Part shown: positions 16,889-26,436 of the stretch, in pieces
How positions within the stretch are numbered: the stretch's first letter is position 1
Layout of the letters: each line of letters begins with the position of its first letter
Source: Dietzia sp. ANT_WB102
GTDB taxonomy: Bacteria > Actinomycetota > Actinomycetes > Mycobacteriales > Mycobacteriaceae
DNA: 64,000 nt
Assembly: GCF_008369165.1 (NCBI RefSeq)
Contig: NZ_VOBA01000001.1
Coordinates: 186,001-250,000 of the forward strand
Reading direction: 5' to 3'
Notes under the pieces: model-generated
The model's database searches: none
Seen by the model: only the letters and a program-made list of their open reading frames with translations
What the model was told of the DNA's origin: nothing
Translations under genes and position numbers: made by a program

Positions 16889-18538
16889 ATGTCGGCCGGC
16901 GCGGATATCATCGCGGAAGTGACCGATGAGCTCCAGACAACCGCGTCCGCGACGACACGGCCGGTGAGCACCGCCCGGGTCCTCACGACCCTGATGGTCC
17001 CCATGTTCATGGCGCTGCTCGCGCTGTCGGTGATCAACGTGGCGCTGCCGGTGATCGGCACCGCCCTCGATTCGGATTCTCGGGGCCTGCAGTGGGTGGT
17101 GTCCGGGTACGCGCTGGCGTTCGGGCTCCTGCTCGTGCCGTCGGGCCGGATGGGTGACGCGACCGGCCGCAAGCGCCTGTTCCTGGCGGGCGTGGCGGTG
17201 TTCGTCGGCGGTGCTGTGGTCGCGGGGTTTGCGCAGTCGATCGAGATGCTCAACCTGGCGCGCCTGATCCAGGGCGTCGGCTCCGGGATGCTCAACCCGC
17301 AGACGTTCGGCCTCATCCAGAAGTATTTCCGCGGCGAGGCACGGGCACGGGCGTTCGCCACGCTGGCCACGACGGTCTCCATCGCCACCGCGTCCGGGCC
17401 GCTCGTGGGCGGCCTGCTCATCGAGGCCCTCGGCGACGACCTCGGCTGGCGGGCGATGTTCCTGGTCAACGTCCCGCTGGGCGTGGTAGCGATGGTGCTG
17501 GGGCAGCGGTGGTTGCCGGACGACCGCCGCCTCCCGCCCGGCAACGAGGGGCCGGATGTGGGCGGGTCCGCCGCGCGTGCCGGCGACATGGCGCGACTCC
17601 TCGCGGAGCGGGGTGACGACACCGATCGTGACCGCAGTGGGGTGTACGACGACGGGGCCGGCCGCGCCTCCCGGCTCACCGCTGCGGTGAACGCGGCCCT
17701 GCCGAAGCCGACCCGGGGGAACCGGCGGGCCCGACTGGACCTCGACCCCGTCGGCATCATCCTGCTCGGCGTGGCGGTGCTGTCTCTGATGCTCCCGTTC
17801 CTGACCCGTGGTGGGAGCCTCGCCTACTGGGCGCTGGTGCCGGTCGGGCTGGGTGTCCTGGCCGTGTTCGTGTGGTGGGAGCGACGGTACGAGCGAATCG
17901 GACGTCCGCCGCTGGTCAACCCCGACATCTTCCGCGATCCGGCGTTTCGCAACGGCATGATCATCGTGTCGATCTATTTCGTGGGCGGCACGAGCCTGTG
18001 GATCGTCATGCCGATGTACCTGCAGTTCCACCTGGGCTACGCGCCCGTCAACTCGGCGCTCGTCAGCCTGCCCGCCTCGATCATGGCTGCCATCTCGGCG
18101 CAGGTGGCGGGGCGGTTCGTGCTCCAGCTCGGGCGACGGATGGTCATCGCCGGCTTCTGCCTCACCATTACCGCGTTACTCGCGTTCATCCTGCTCGCGG
18201 GCGTCGTGGAATCGGGCGCGGTGAGCTATCTGATCTTCATGGTCCCCGCCACCCTCATGGGCACCGCGCAGGGCATGACCATCTCTCCCAACCAGACGCT
18301 GACATTGCGCGCGGTGGATCCCGCGTACGGCGGAGTCGCGGGCAGCATCATCTCGCTGGGCCAGCGCATGGGCACCGCGGTGGGCACGGCAATCGTGCCG
18401 GGCGTGTTGTTCTGGATCGTCGAGACCCAGGACGACTGGCTGCTGGCGTTCCGGGTGGCGCTCGGGCTGATCGCGACGCTGGCGTCGGGCGCGTTGGCGT
18501 TCAGCATTGTCGACCGTCGCCGCGAGAAGCGCTGCTGA
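16889..18538 (+). CDS. MFS transporter, DHA2 (14-helix) multidrug efflux type
   Basis: 549 residues with about 14 predicted membrane helices. Motif A appears as GRMGDATGRKRLF after helix 2, motif C-like ATASGPLVGGLLIE in helix 5, and the GLQWVVSGYALAFGLLL segment is typical of EmrB/QacA exporters. A large cytoplasmic loop (about residues 205-290) is unusually long and charged (DDTDRDRSGVYDDG). It is expected to export small hydrophobic compounds using the proton gradient. ATG 16889 is the preferred start; GTG 16847 and GTG 16919 are alternatives with equally weak ribosome sites. Confidence 0.88.
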   Translation: MSAGADIIAEVTDELQTTASATTRPVSTARVLTTLMVPMFMALLALSVINVALPVIGTALDSDSRGLQWVVSGYALAFGLLLVPSGRMGDATGRKRLFLAGVAVFVGGAVVAGFAQSIEMLNLARLIQGVGSGMLNPQTFGLIQKYFRGEARARAFATLATTVSIATASGPLVGGLLIEALGDDLGWRAMFLVNVPLGVVAMVLGQRWLPDDRRLPPGNEGPDVGGSAARAGDMARLLAERGDDTDRDRSGVYDDGAGRASRLTAAVNAALPKPTRGNRRARLDLDPVGIILLGVAVLSLMLPFLTRGGSLAYWALVPVGLGVLAVFVWWERRYERIGRPPLVNPDIFRDPAFRNGMIIVSIYFVGGTSLWIVMPMYLQFHLGYAPVNSALVSLPASIMAAISAQVAGRFVLQLGRRMVIAGFCLTITALLAFILLAGVVESGAVSYLIFMVPATLMGTAQGMTISPNQTLTLRAVDPAYGGVAGSIISLGQRMGTAVGTAIVPGVLFWIVETQDDWLLAFRVALGLIATLASGALAFSIVDRRREKRC

Positions 18539-18573
18539 CACCACCAGTCGCGCAGAGTCGGGTGGCCGGACTC

Positions 18574-18906
18574 CTACCCGAGTTTGGCCACCGTCAGCAA
18601 GACGACCGAGTCCTCGAGTGCCTCGAGGGCATGCCGACTATCGGGGACACGGAGCAGGTCTCCCGGCGAACCGTTCCAGGCATCACCCTCGGCGGTGAGC
18701 GACACCCGACCCTCGAGGACGTACACCGTCGCCTCCCCCGGGTTCTCGTGTTCGCTCAGCGCGGTGCCCGCGCGGAGGGCGATCAGCGTCTGGCGCATGA
18801 CGTGTTCGTGTCCTCCGAACACCGTGTCCGCGCTCCGACCGCTCTTCGCTTGACGGGCGCGTTCCAGCTGCTGGCGCGCGAGCGCCGTCAGAGATGTCTT
18901 CTTCAT
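18574..18906 (-). CDS. Small cupin-fold protein
   Basis: 110 residues. A basic N-terminal helix (KKTSLTALARQQLERARQAK) precedes a cupin barrel with GTALSEHENPGEATVYVLEGRV (first metal motif, split here in prose) and PDSRHALEALEDSVVLLTV (second motif with one histidine). Only part of the classic metal set is present. Such single-domain cupins are often stress or sensing proteins with unknown ligands. AAGGGG precedes two adjacent ATG codons; I chose the second (18906) for spacing. It converges on the MFS gene. Confidence 0.7.
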   Translation of the reverse strand: MKKTSLTALARQQLERARQAKSGRSADTVFGGHEHVMRQTLIALRAGTALSEHENPGEATVYVLEGRVSLTAEGDAWNGSPGDLLRVPDSRHALEALEDSVVLLTVAKLG

Positions 18907-19094
18907 CATTTCCCCTTCCCTCGCCTCAGACTGTGCCAAGCGTGGGTGCATGCCGCAGACAAACCGTCATTACCGGACCGGCGGCGAAGCAGGCGATTGT
19001 GGGGACATCTCCGCGAACGCGACTCTATTCTCACCTAGTGGCGTCCCCCAGCCATCTTCCCGACGTCCCCCGACCCCCTCAGGACACCTCCCTC

Positions 19095-19628
19095 ATGCGA
19101 AGCATCGCCAGCCGGCGCATCGGAGCCGTCGCAGCTGCGGCTGCCACCTTCATCGCCCTGTCCGCGCCGGTCACCGGCGCCCAATCACTCCAGCTCAGCG
19201 TAGGCACGCCAGCGCCGTGCGAGAAGGCCACGTCGGCAGAGCTCGAGCAGGTGGTCGACGACATCTACGAGCACACCAACCGCGAGCGTGCCGCTGCCAC
19301 AGTGGCCCCCGTCAAGCGACTCGACAGTCTGGAGCGGATCGCCCGGAACTGGAGCCAGCAGATGGCGGAGGAGAACCGGATGTACCACAACCCGGGCATC
19401 CGTGGCCAGGTCGAGGCGACCTATCCGCGTCAGTGGAGCAGTTACGGCGAGAACGTCCTGCAGAACTGGTGCGGCGCGACCGGCGAGGCGCTCGTCGCGC
19501 AGTGGATGAACTCGACACCCCACCGCCTCAATCTGCTCAACCCGGCACACACTCACCTCGGCGTGGGAGCGGCGGTCGCGGATAGCCGGAAGTTGTACTC
19601 CACCCAGAATTTCGTCCGCCTGAAGTAG
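19095..19628 (+). CDS. Exported CAP (SCP/PR1) domain protein, first of three
   Basis: 177 residues with a signal peptide (RSIASRRIGAVAAAAATFIA, cleavage near VTGAQS at about 32) and one CAP domain. CAP signatures are HTNRERAAA, MYHNPGIRGQ, SSYGENVLQNW and HRLNLLNPAHTHLGVG. The histidine and glutamate of the CAP pocket are present in MYHNP and YGENV. Bacterial CAP proteins are secreted and mostly of unknown activity. ATG 19095 was preferred because it opens the signal peptide. Two more CAP-like genes follow, with separate leader regions. Confidence 0.85.
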   Translation: MRSIASRRIGAVAAAAATFIALSAPVTGAQSLQLSVGTPAPCEKATSAELEQVVDDIYEHTNRERAAATVAPVKRLDSLERIARNWSQQMAEENRMYHNPGIRGQVEATYPRQWSSYGENVLQNWCGATGEALVAQWMNSTPHRLNLLNPAHTHLGVGAAVADSRKLYSTQNFVRLK

Positions 19629-19787
19629 TCCGCGGAATCGGCGCACGTCGACTCACACAGCTGTAACGCATGTGACTAGAGTGACGACAGAGGTAGGAGT
19701 GATCACCGCTGGGCGACTACGCCTGGTGCGGCACTGCTCCACACGCAGGCCGCGGCGCGAACCGCGGCCCGAGGAAAGGACCATCGC

Positions 19788-20408
19788 GTGCGTCATTCCA
19801 TTCGTTCCGCCGTCGCCACGGGCGCGGCCGCCCTACTGCTCGCCTCCGGCGCCGGCACGGCGGCCGCGCAGGGCTCTCTGGAGCTCGCACTGCCGCTCTT
19901 CTCCGCGATCCCCGGACTGGCCTCGATCGCCCCCGAGACCGCCCCCGGCACAGAGACCGACCCGGCCGCAGCGGCCGCGGCCGAACTGGTGCCGGAGGAG
20001 GTCAGGCTGATGGCGTTCGAGGGCAGTGTGGTCGCCGCGGTGAACGAAGCGCGCCTCGCGGTGGGCGCCGAACGGCTTGTCGCAGACCCCGCACTCGAGG
20101 CGTCGGCCCGCGAGCGTGCGGTCCAGCTCGCCGAGGGCGACCCCACGACCGGTGACCTCCCCGTCCCCGCGGACGCCGGGGATGGCGACGCCACCGGCGC
20201 TCCCGGCACGGTGGAGACCAGGTCCGCCGACCGCACCGTGCTGGCACTGCCCGCGGGTGCGACCCCACAGAAGGCACTCACGGCACTACTCAGCGATACG
20301 GGTATGCGCGAGCGGATGCTGGACGGACAGTTCGTCCGGGTCGGGGTGGGCGTGGCCACCGCCGAGGACGGCACCGTCCACGTGGTCCAGGACTTCGCGC
20401 GCCACTGA
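19788..20408 (+). CDS. Exported divergent CAP-like protein, second of three
   Basis: 206 residues with a clear signal peptide ending near ASGAGTAAAQGS. The body aligns with the neighbouring CAP proteins at the start (FEGSVVAAVNEARLAVGAERLV followed by DPALEASARERAVQLAEG, given in two pieces) and at the end (VRVGVGVATAEDGTVHVVQDFA). It lacks the central MFHNP, YGENV and HRANLLNPGH motifs, so the pocket residues are missing. It is probably a non-catalytic relative. The start is GTG 19788. A hairpin GGCCGCGG / CCGCGGCC (19748-19769) stands in its 5' leader just ahead of the ribosome site. Confidence 0.8.
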   Translation: MRHSIRSAVATGAAALLLASGAGTAAAQGSLELALPLFSAIPGLASIAPETAPGTETDPAAAAAAELVPEEVRLMAFEGSVVAAVNEARLAVGAERLVADPALEASARERAVQLAEGDPTTGDLPVPADAGDGDATGAPGTVETRSADRTVLALPAGATPQKALTALLSDTGMRERMLDGQFVRVGVGVATAEDGTVHVVQDFARH

Positions 20409-20423
20409 CTCACGAACATCCGT

Positions 20424-20462
20424 CCAGAGCACCGGCGACCGGGTCCGTCGCCGGTGCTCTGG
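20424..20462 (+). terminator. Terminator after the second CAP-like gene
   Basis: A 16-bp perfect stem (20424-20439 and 20447-20462) with a 7-nt loop lies 16 nt after the stop of the gene ending at 20408. It indicates that the third CAP gene has its own promoter. Confidence 0.75.
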
Positions 20463-20566
20463 GCCCGTGTGCTTAGTAACCTCTGGCTTAGGGCGAATGC
20501 CGGTGCCTACCGTGGCGTCCGGCGATCCGACCGTCGGGTCGCAGCACGCGGAAGGTAACGACACCC

Positions 20567-21148
20567 GTGACCCGAGCTCCCCATCCCCTCCGGCGTGGCC
20601 TGGTGCTGATAGCCGCCACCACCACAGCCCTCGCCCTGGGCGCGGCCCCGCAGGCCTCGGCCCAGGCGTCGCAGGTCCAAATACCGCAGATCCAGTTGCC
20701 CCAGATACACCTGCCGGGCCTGACGATCGGTTTCGCCGAGCCCGCGCCTGCCCGCGCGCCCGCGATCGACCCCGCCTCCGCCGAATACCGGGCTCAGCTC
20801 GAGAACGCCACGAACGCTGCCCGCGCCGCACACGGCCTGGCCCCGCTCGCGGTCAACGGCGGCCTCACCGAGGTGGCGACCAACTGGAGCGCCACACAGG
20901 CCGCACAGAACCGGATGTTCCACAACCCGGAGGTCGGGGCGCAGATCCCCCGAGGGTGGGCCCATTACGGAGAGAATGTCCTGCAGAACTACGCGCATGC
21001 CACCGCCCAGCAACTGGTGGACCAGTGGATGAACTCCCCCGGCCACCGCGCGAACCTGCTCAACCCGGGCCACACCGCGATGGGGATGGGTGCCGTGGTC
21101 GCCGCCGACGGCAAGCTCTACGCGACCCAGGTCTTCGCCCGGTACTGA
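20567..21148 (+). CDS. Exported CAP (SCP/PR1) domain protein, third of three
   Basis: 193 residues. A signal peptide (cleavage near PQASAQAS) is followed by a short repeat-like segment of alternating Ile-Pro-Gln (VQIPQIQLPQIHLPGL) and a complete CAP domain with NATNAARAAHGLAPL, MFHNPEVGAQ, YGENVLQNY and HRANLLNPGHTAMGMG. It is closely related to the first CAP gene (19095-19628) in the pocket motifs. The start is GTG 20567. It converges on the bioQ-like gene. Confidence 0.87.
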   Translation: MTRAPHPLRRGLVLIAATTTALALGAAPQASAQASQVQIPQIQLPQIHLPGLTIGFAEPAPARAPAIDPASAEYRAQLENATNAARAAHGLAPLAVNGGLTEVATNWSATQAAQNRMFHNPEVGAQIPRGWAHYGENVLQNYAHATAQQLVDQWMNSPGHRANLLNPGHTAMGMGAVVAADGKLYATQVFARY

Positions 21149-21197
21149 CCTCCGCTTGAGGGCCCGCGTTCGCGAGTGGGCTGAGCGTTTGCGGTGG

Positions 21198-21734
21198 TTA
21201 CGGCGCGACGCCGGCGAGCAGCGCGTCGAGCCCTCGCTCGAAGCGCGGATCGAACTCGACCGGCGGGGTCGCCGGGTCTGCGACGGTGAGGTTGTGGTGG
21301 GTCTGCTCCTCCAGGCTCACGCCCACCACGTAACCGGTCAGCGCTGTGGTGAGCCCCGGCGCCCGGCCCGCGAGCCCGTGGCGCTCGCACGTCGCCTCGA
21401 CCACCTCGGCAACCGGGTTCGCCACCCCTGCCGCCAAGCCCAGCGCCACGATCTCGGCGCCGTCCGGGATGCCCGTGACGGCTACGCGCAGGGCCTCGCC
21501 GACCGCGCGGAGTTCTTCGGAGGCCGAGTGCCCGGCCCCGATGGGGCCCATGGTCGCCAGAATCCGTTCCGCGACGACGGTGAGCAGCGCCTGCTTGGAC
21601 GGCACGTGCCAGTACAACGCGCTCGGCTGGACGTGAAGCCGAGTCGCCAGCGTGCGCATCGACATGCCGGGCAGCCCCGACTCGCGGAGCAGTTCCAGTG
21701 CGGTGTCGACGACCGCCGTTTTTGTCAGGGCCAC
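21198..21734 (-). CDS. bioQ: TetR-family repressor of biotin genes (BioQ-like)
   Basis: 178 residues: an N-terminal TetR helix-turn-helix (about 5-50, with MSMRTLATRLHVQPSALYWH) and a TetR_C-type ligand domain. It is divergent from bioB. The shared intergenic region carries two perfect TGAAC-N3-GTTCA palindromes, very close to the TGAAC-N3-GTTAC operator known for BioQ of corynebacteria and mycobacteria. I therefore assign it as BioQ. The GTG at 21734 was chosen because the reading frame upstream runs through the operators and has no family features. AGGA lies about 10 nt upstream. Confidence 0.82.
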   Translation of the reverse strand: MALTKTAVVDTALELLRESGLPGMSMRTLATRLHVQPSALYWHVPSKQALLTVVAERILATMGPIGAGHSASEELRAVGEALRVAVTGIPDGAEIVALGLAAGVANPVAEVVEATCERHGLAGRAPGLTTALTGYVVGVSLEEQTHHNLTVADPATPPVEFDPRFERGLDALLAGVAP

Positions 21735-21769
21735 GAGCGCTGATCCTACCGGCCGCCACACCCACCTCC

Positions 21770-21831
21770 TGAACGCTGTACAAGACCGGACCAGTCGGCT
21801 ACCTTGAACGGCGTTCAATGAACGGCGTTCA
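21770..21831. promoter_or_regulatory. BioQ operator region: two perfect and one imperfect palindrome
   Basis: TGAACGGCGTTCA occurs at 21805-21817 and again at 21819-21831, with 1 nt between the copies. A weaker third copy, TGAACGCTGTACA, lies at 21770-21782 nearer the repressor gene. The second perfect copy runs into the AGGAGGA ribosome site of bioB, so a bound repressor would block both transcription and leader emergence. Confidence 0.75.
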
Positions 21832-21840
21832 GGAGGAACT

Positions 21841-22947
21841 ATGGCCACCACGACCCCCCGTTGGCACGAGCTCGCGGATCACGTACTAGGCGGTGGAGTC
21901 GTCACCTCAGCCGACGCTCTCGCCGTGCTCCAGTCCCCGGACTCCGAGCTCATGGAGGTCGTCGCGGCCGCGTCCCGGCTGCGATTCCAGCACTTCGACA
22001 ACAAGGTCAAGGTCAACTACCTGGTCAACCTCAAGAGCGGCCTGTGCCCGGAGGACTGCTTCTACTGCTCGCAGCGGCTCAACTCCACCGCCGGAATCCT
22101 GCGCTACACCTGGCTGGACACCGAGGAGGCCGTCACCGCCGCCAAGGCCGGCATCGCGGCCGGCGCCTCCCGGGTCTGCCTGGTCGCCAGCGGCACCGGG
22201 CCCAGCAATCGTGAGGTCGACAAGGTCACCGACATCATCGAGGCCCTCAAGTCCGACACCCCGGGGGTCGAGGTGTGCGCCTGCCTCGGCGCGCTCAAGG
22301 ACGGCCAGGCCGAGAAGCTCTGCGGGAGCGGCGCGGACGCCTACAACCACAACCTCAACACGGCCGAGAGCCACTACGAGGACATCTGCACCACCCACAC
22401 CTACGCCGATCGCGAGCACACGGTTGCCCAGGCCCACGGTGCCGGCCTGTCTGCCTGCTCGGGTTTCATCGCCGGCATGGGTGAGACCCACGAGCAGCTC
22501 GTCGAGTTGGCCTTCGACCTGCGCGCCAAGGGCGTGGACTCGATCCCGGTCAACTTCCTGCTGCCCTTCGACGGCACCCCGCTAGAGGGCGTGGACACGC
22601 TCAACCCGCGCGACTGCCTGCGCATCCTCGCGATGGTCCGCTTCGTCGCGCCCGATACGGAGATCCGGGTGGCCGCTGGCCGCGAGCGCCATCTCGGCCA
22701 CCTGCAGGGCATCGCGCTGTACGTCGCCAACTCGCTGTTCCTGGGCGATTACCTCACCAGCGAGGGCCAGCCCGGCGGCGAAGACCTGCAGATGATCGCC
22801 GACGCCGGTCTCGAGGTCCTGCAGATGGAGCAGCCGGCCGACGCGGCCACCGCCGAGGGCCCGGTCGTGCCCGCCGCCACTGGCCGTGACGAGAAGGTCG
22901 CCATCCGTACGCGCGGGGCCGGCACTAGCGAGCCCGCGAACGCCTGA
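21841..22947 (+). CDS. bioB: Biotin synthase
   Basis: 368 residues. This radical S-adenosylmethionine enzyme inserts sulfur into dethiobiotin, the last step of biotin synthesis. The CxxxCxxC cluster motif is at Cys69, Cys73 and Cys76 (CPEDCFYC). Other family blocks are [16 protein letters not shown] and [12 protein letters not shown], and [11 protein letters not shown] near residue 278 contains the arginine that binds the second cluster. AGGAGGA stands immediately upstream of ATG 21841. The C-terminal 25 residues are a divergent tail. It is the first gene of a bioBAFD operon. Confidence 0.97.
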   Translation: MATTTPRWHELADHVLGGGVVTSADALAVLQSPDSELMEVVAAASRLRFQHFDNKVKVNYLVNLKSGLCPEDCFYCSQRLNSTAGILRYTWLDTEEAVTAAKAGIAAGASRVCLVASGTGPSNREVDKVTDIIEALKSDTPGVEVCACLGALKDGQAEKLCGSGADAYNHNLNTAESHYEDICTTHTYADREHTVAQAHGAGLSACSGFIAGMGETHEQLVELAFDLRAKGVDSIPVNFLLPFDGTPLEGVDTLNPRDCLRILAMVRFVAPDTEIRVAAGRERHLGHLQGIALYVANSLFLGDYLTSEGQPGGEDLQMIADAGLEVLQMEQPADAATAEGPVVPAATGRDEKVAIRTRGAGTSEPANA

Positions 22948-22948
22948 C

Positions 22949-24289
22949 ATGTCCGCTTCGCTCCAGGTTCCCCCGGCGCGGGAGTTGGGTCGCGCCGCCC
23001 AGAAGGCCGCCACGGGGGCGTTGCTGGCCGCCGACGCCGAGCACGTCTGGCACCCCTACGGCGGGTTCCCGGCGTCGACGCAGCCACTGCCGGTGGCCTC
23101 CGCCGACGGAGTGCGACTGCGCCTGACCGACGGGCGCGAGCTGATCGACGGGATGAGCTCGTGGTGGTCGGCGATCCACGGCTACCGGCACCCGCACCTC
23201 GACGCCGCCGCGCACCGGCAGGTCGACACGATGAGTCACGTGATGTTCGGCGGGCTCACCCACGCCCCGGCCGTCGAGCTCGCGACCCGCCTCGCGCGGA
23301 TGGCCCCGGGCGATTTGAACAAGGTGTTCCTGGCCGACTCGGGTTCCGTGTCCGTCGAGGTCGCCGCCAAGATGGCCATCCAGTACCAGCGTTCGCTGGG
23401 ACACTCGCGACATACCCGTTTGGCGACGTGGCGCGGCGGCTACCACGGCGACACACTCTCCCCGATGAGCGTGTGCGATCCCGACGGCGGTATGCACAGC
23501 ATGTGGCGGGGCGTCGTGGCCGAGCAGGTGTTCGCGCCGATGCCGCCCGCCGACTACGACCCCAGCTACGTGACTCAGCTCGAGCGGGTGATCCGCGGAC
23601 ACGCCGACGAGCTGGCCGGGATCATCGTGGAGCCGATGGTCCAGGGCGCGGGGGGGATGCGCTTCCACCACCCGGATTATCTGCATGACCTGCGGCGGCT
23701 GGCCGACGAGACCGGCGCACTGCTCATCTTTGACGAGATCGCCACCGGCTTCGGCCGCACTGGTGAACTGTTCGCCGCCGACCATGCTGGCGTCGCACCC
23801 GACGTGATGTGCGTCGGCAAGGCCCTGACCGGCGGGTATCTCACCCTCGCGGCGACCCTGACCACGGACCACGTGGCCGAGGTCATCAGTGCCGGCGAGG
23901 CGGGTGGCCTGGCGCACGGGCCGACGTTCATGGGCAATCCGCTGGCGTGCGCGGTGGCGTGCGCGTCGCTGGACCTGGTGGAGGCCGGCGGGTGGCGGCG
24001 CGACGTGCCGCGGATCGAGGCGCGCCTGCGCCGCGGCCTGGCGCCCGCACGCGAGCTACCCGGCGTGGTGGACGTGCGGGTATTGGGGGCGATCGGGGTG
24101 ATCCAGCTCGACGCCGCGGTGGACATGGCGACGACGACGACCGCGATCACCGACCGCGGCGTGTGGCTCCGCCCCTTCCGGGACCTCATCTACACGATGC
24201 CGCCGTTCACCTCGACGGACGACGAGATCGACCAGATCTGTGCGGCAGCCGTTGCCGGGGCGGACGCGGCGGCGGGGGCGGGCCGATGA
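22949..24289 (+). CDS. bioA: Adenosylmethionine-8-amino-7-oxononanoate aminotransferase
   Basis: 446 residues. This PLP enzyme converts KAPA to DAPA using S-adenosylmethionine as amino donor. Family marks are HVWHPYGGF near the N terminus, [33 protein letters not shown] and the PLP lysine 291 in [19 protein letters not shown] 22949 follows the bioB stop by 1 nt and is preferred to an upstream in-frame start inside bioB. Its stop overlaps the bioF start. Confidence 0.96.
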   Translation: MSASLQVPPARELGRAAQKAATGALLAADAEHVWHPYGGFPASTQPLPVASADGVRLRLTDGRELIDGMSSWWSAIHGYRHPHLDAAAHRQVDTMSHVMFGGLTHAPAVELATRLARMAPGDLNKVFLADSGSVSVEVAAKMAIQYQRSLGHSRHTRLATWRGGYHGDTLSPMSVCDPDGGMHSMWRGVVAEQVFAPMPPADYDPSYVTQLERVIRGHADELAGIIVEPMVQGAGGMRFHHPDYLHDLRRLADETGALLIFDEIATGFGRTGELFAADHAGVAPDVMCVGKALTGGYLTLAATLTTDHVAEVISAGEAGGLAHGPTFMGNPLACAVACASLDLVEAGGWRRDVPRIEARLRRGLAPARELPGVVDVRVLGAIGVIQLDAAVDMATTTTAITDRGVWLRPFRDLIYTMPPFTSTDDEIDQICAAAVAGADAAAGAGR

Positions 24290-25479
24290 CCGGACACCGC
24301 TCCCCCGCCCTGGATTGGCTCGACGCCGCCGCCGACGACCGGGCCGCCCGCCATACCGGCCGGGTCCTGAGACCGCGACTGCCCGACGACGGGGTGATCG
24401 ACCTCGCGTCTAATGACTATCTGGGCCTGGGCCAGCACCCGGAGGTCGTCGAGGCGGCAGTGGCGGCGACCCGCCGCTGGGGCGCGGGCGCCACCGGTTC
24501 GAGGCTGGTTACCGGCACGACCGCCGATCACGCTGCACTGGAGGCAGAGCTCGCGGAATTTTGCGGCACGCCTGCCGCGCTGGTGTTCTCCTCCGGATAC
24601 ACCGCCAACCTCGGGGCCGTGGTCGCGCTGTCCGGGCGGGGATCGCTCATCGTCTCCGACGGCGGTTCCCACGCCTCGCTCGTGGATGCGTGCCGGTTGT
24701 CGAGGGCACGCGTTGTCGTCGTCGACCGGGGCGACGTCGGCGCAGTGTCCAGGGCTCTGGCCGAGCGGACCGAGGAGCGGGCACTGGTCGTCACCGACTC
24801 GGTGTACAGCGCTGACGGCGAGCTCGCACCCCTGCTCGCGCTGCACGATGCGAGCCGCGCGCACGGCGCGGTCCTGCTGGTCGACGAGGCCCACGGTCTC
24901 GGCGCGCGTGGCAGCGGGGGGCGGGGGCTCGTGCAAGAACTCGGGTTGGCCGGCCACGAGGATGTCGTGGTCACGGCGACGCTGTCCAAGGCGCTCGGCT
25001 CGCAGGGCGGGGTGGTGCTGACCTCGGAGCGGGTTCGCGAACACCTCATCAGCAGTGCCCGGACCTTCATCTTCGACACCGGTCTGGCACCCGCCGCGGT
25101 GGGCGCGGCCCGGGCGGCGCTCGCCGTCCTGCGCCGCGAGCCCGCGCTGGCCACGCGCGTGGTGGAGGTCGCCGAGCACCTGGCGGCGGTGACCGGCGCG
25201 GAGCGGCCGCGGTCGGCGGTGGTGTCGGTGATCCTCGGTGATCCCGCGCGCGCGGTCTCCGCGGCAGGCAGATGCCTGGAGTTGGGCCTGCGCGTCGGTT
25301 GCTTCCGGCCGCCGTCGGTTCCCGAGGGCACCGCGCGGCTGCGCCTCACGGCCCGTGCCGATCTGTCCGACGCCGACCTGGCGCGGGCTGGCGACGTGCT
25401 CACCCGCGTCCTCGACGAGCACGGGCACCACGTGGCCAACCCCGCGCTCGCCGACGCATCCGCTGGGGCCCGCCCATGA
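24286..25479 (+). CDS. bioF: 8-amino-7-oxononanoate synthase
   Basis: 397 residues. It condenses pimeloyl-CoA or pimeloyl-ACP with alanine to give KAPA. The alpha-oxoamine synthase pattern is clear: [47 protein letters not shown] and the PLP lysine 235 in [16 protein letters not shown] 24286 overlaps the bioA stop by 4 bp; the reading frame is open upstream inside bioA, but that part is a shadow. Pathway genes for pimeloyl supply are not in the window. Confidence 0.95.
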   Translation: MTGHRSPALDWLDAAADDRAARHTGRVLRPRLPDDGVIDLASNDYLGLGQHPEVVEAAVAATRRWGAGATGSRLVTGTTADHAALEAELAEFCGTPAALVFSSGYTANLGAVVALSGRGSLIVSDGGSHASLVDACRLSRARVVVVDRGDVGAVSRALAERTEERALVVTDSVYSADGELAPLLALHDASRAHGAVLLVDEAHGLGARGSGGRGLVQELGLAGHEDVVVTATLSKALGSQGGVVLTSERVREHLISSARTFIFDTGLAPAAVGAARAALAVLRREPALATRVVEVAEHLAAVTGAERPRSAVVSVILGDPARAVSAAGRCLELGLRVGCFRPPSVPEGTARLRLTARADLSDADLARAGDVLTRVLDEHGHHVANPALADASAGARP

Positions 25480-26243
25480 GTGCTGGCGGCTCCTCCGGCG
25501 GCGTGGCAGCCGCGCCTGTCATCGTCACGGGCACGGGCACTGATGTCGGAAAGACAATCGCCACCGCTGCGCTGGCTGCGCTCGGGCGTTCCGCCGGCCT
25601 GGATGTAAGCATCTGCAAGCCGGTCCAGACAGGCCTCGGGCCCGGCGAGCCCGGCGATGCGCAGGAGGCCGCGCGCCTGTCCGGCGTGGAACGGGTGCTG
25701 GAGGTGCGGCGGTTACCCGATCCGCTGGCGCCCGAGACCGCTGCTCGTGTGGCCGGGGTACCGCAGTCCACACTGCCCGAGCTGCTCGACCCGATCCGCG
25801 CGTGGCTCGGCACACCCAGTGGCCCGGCGGCAAGCACACCCCGCCTCGACCTCGTCGAGGGCGCGGGCGGGATTCTCGTGCGACTCGGCACCGACCTCAC
25901 CGTCCTCGACCTCGCCCGGTCACTGGGTGCGCCGGTGATCGTGGTCGCGCGCGCGGGACTGGGCACCCTGTCCGACACTGAACTCACGGTTCGCGCCATC
26001 GAGTCGGCGGGGCTGCGCTGCGCGGGGATAGTCGTGGGGTCGTGGCCTGACGATCCGAGCCTGGCCGAGCGCTGCAATCTCGAGGACCTGCCGCGACTCA
26101 CCAGAGTGCCAGTGCTAGGCAGGATTCCCGAGGGGGCTGGCGCCCTCTCCCCTGCCGAGTTCGTCCGCTGCGCGCCGGGGTGGTTCGACGAGGACGCTTT
26201 AACCGCCACGTGCCGTGGCTCGGTGCACATCTCGGGGGGCTGA
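25476..26243 (+). CDS. bioD: Dethiobiotin synthetase
   Basis: 255 residues. It closes the ureido ring of dethiobiotin from DAPA, CO2 and ATP. The P-loop GTGTDVGKT is at residues 19-27, and CKPVQTGL and VEGAGGILVRLG are the substrate and second nucleotide motifs. ATG 25476 overlaps the bioF stop by 4 bp. It closes the bio operon, since the next gene is 193 nt away with its own leader. Confidence 0.95.
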   Translation: MSAGGSSGGVAAAPVIVTGTGTDVGKTIATAALAALGRSAGLDVSICKPVQTGLGPGEPGDAQEAARLSGVERVLEVRRLPDPLAPETAARVAGVPQSTLPELLDPIRAWLGTPSGPAASTPRLDLVEGAGGILVRLGTDLTVLDLARSLGAPVIVVARAGLGTLSDTELTVRAIESAGLRCAGIVVGSWPDDPSLAERCNLEDLPRLTRVPVLGRIPEGAGALSPAEFVRCAPGWFDEDALTATCRGSVHISGG

Positions 26244-26345
26244 AAGCCCTAGGCGGGTTCGCCATGGGGATGCCGATGTCGGGGAACCTGTTCGGCGCAC
26301 CGGATTCCCCTATCACGCGACCAGCGCAAATGCGGCAATTTCTGC

Positions 26346-26361
26346 TGTACTGTGTCGTACA
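26346..26361. promoter_or_regulatory. Candidate operator upstream of the ferredoxin-type reductase
   Basis: The inverted repeat TGTAC-tgtgtc-GTACA lies 75 nt before the start codon at 26437, in a locally AT-richer leader. No regulator can be assigned from the sequence. Confidence 0.3.
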
Positions 26362-26436
26362 CCACGATCTAGAACAGTTTCGGGCGAATTTTAAAGATCG
26401 CGGGGCCCATACGTCCCCTCGACCACGGAGTTCGCC

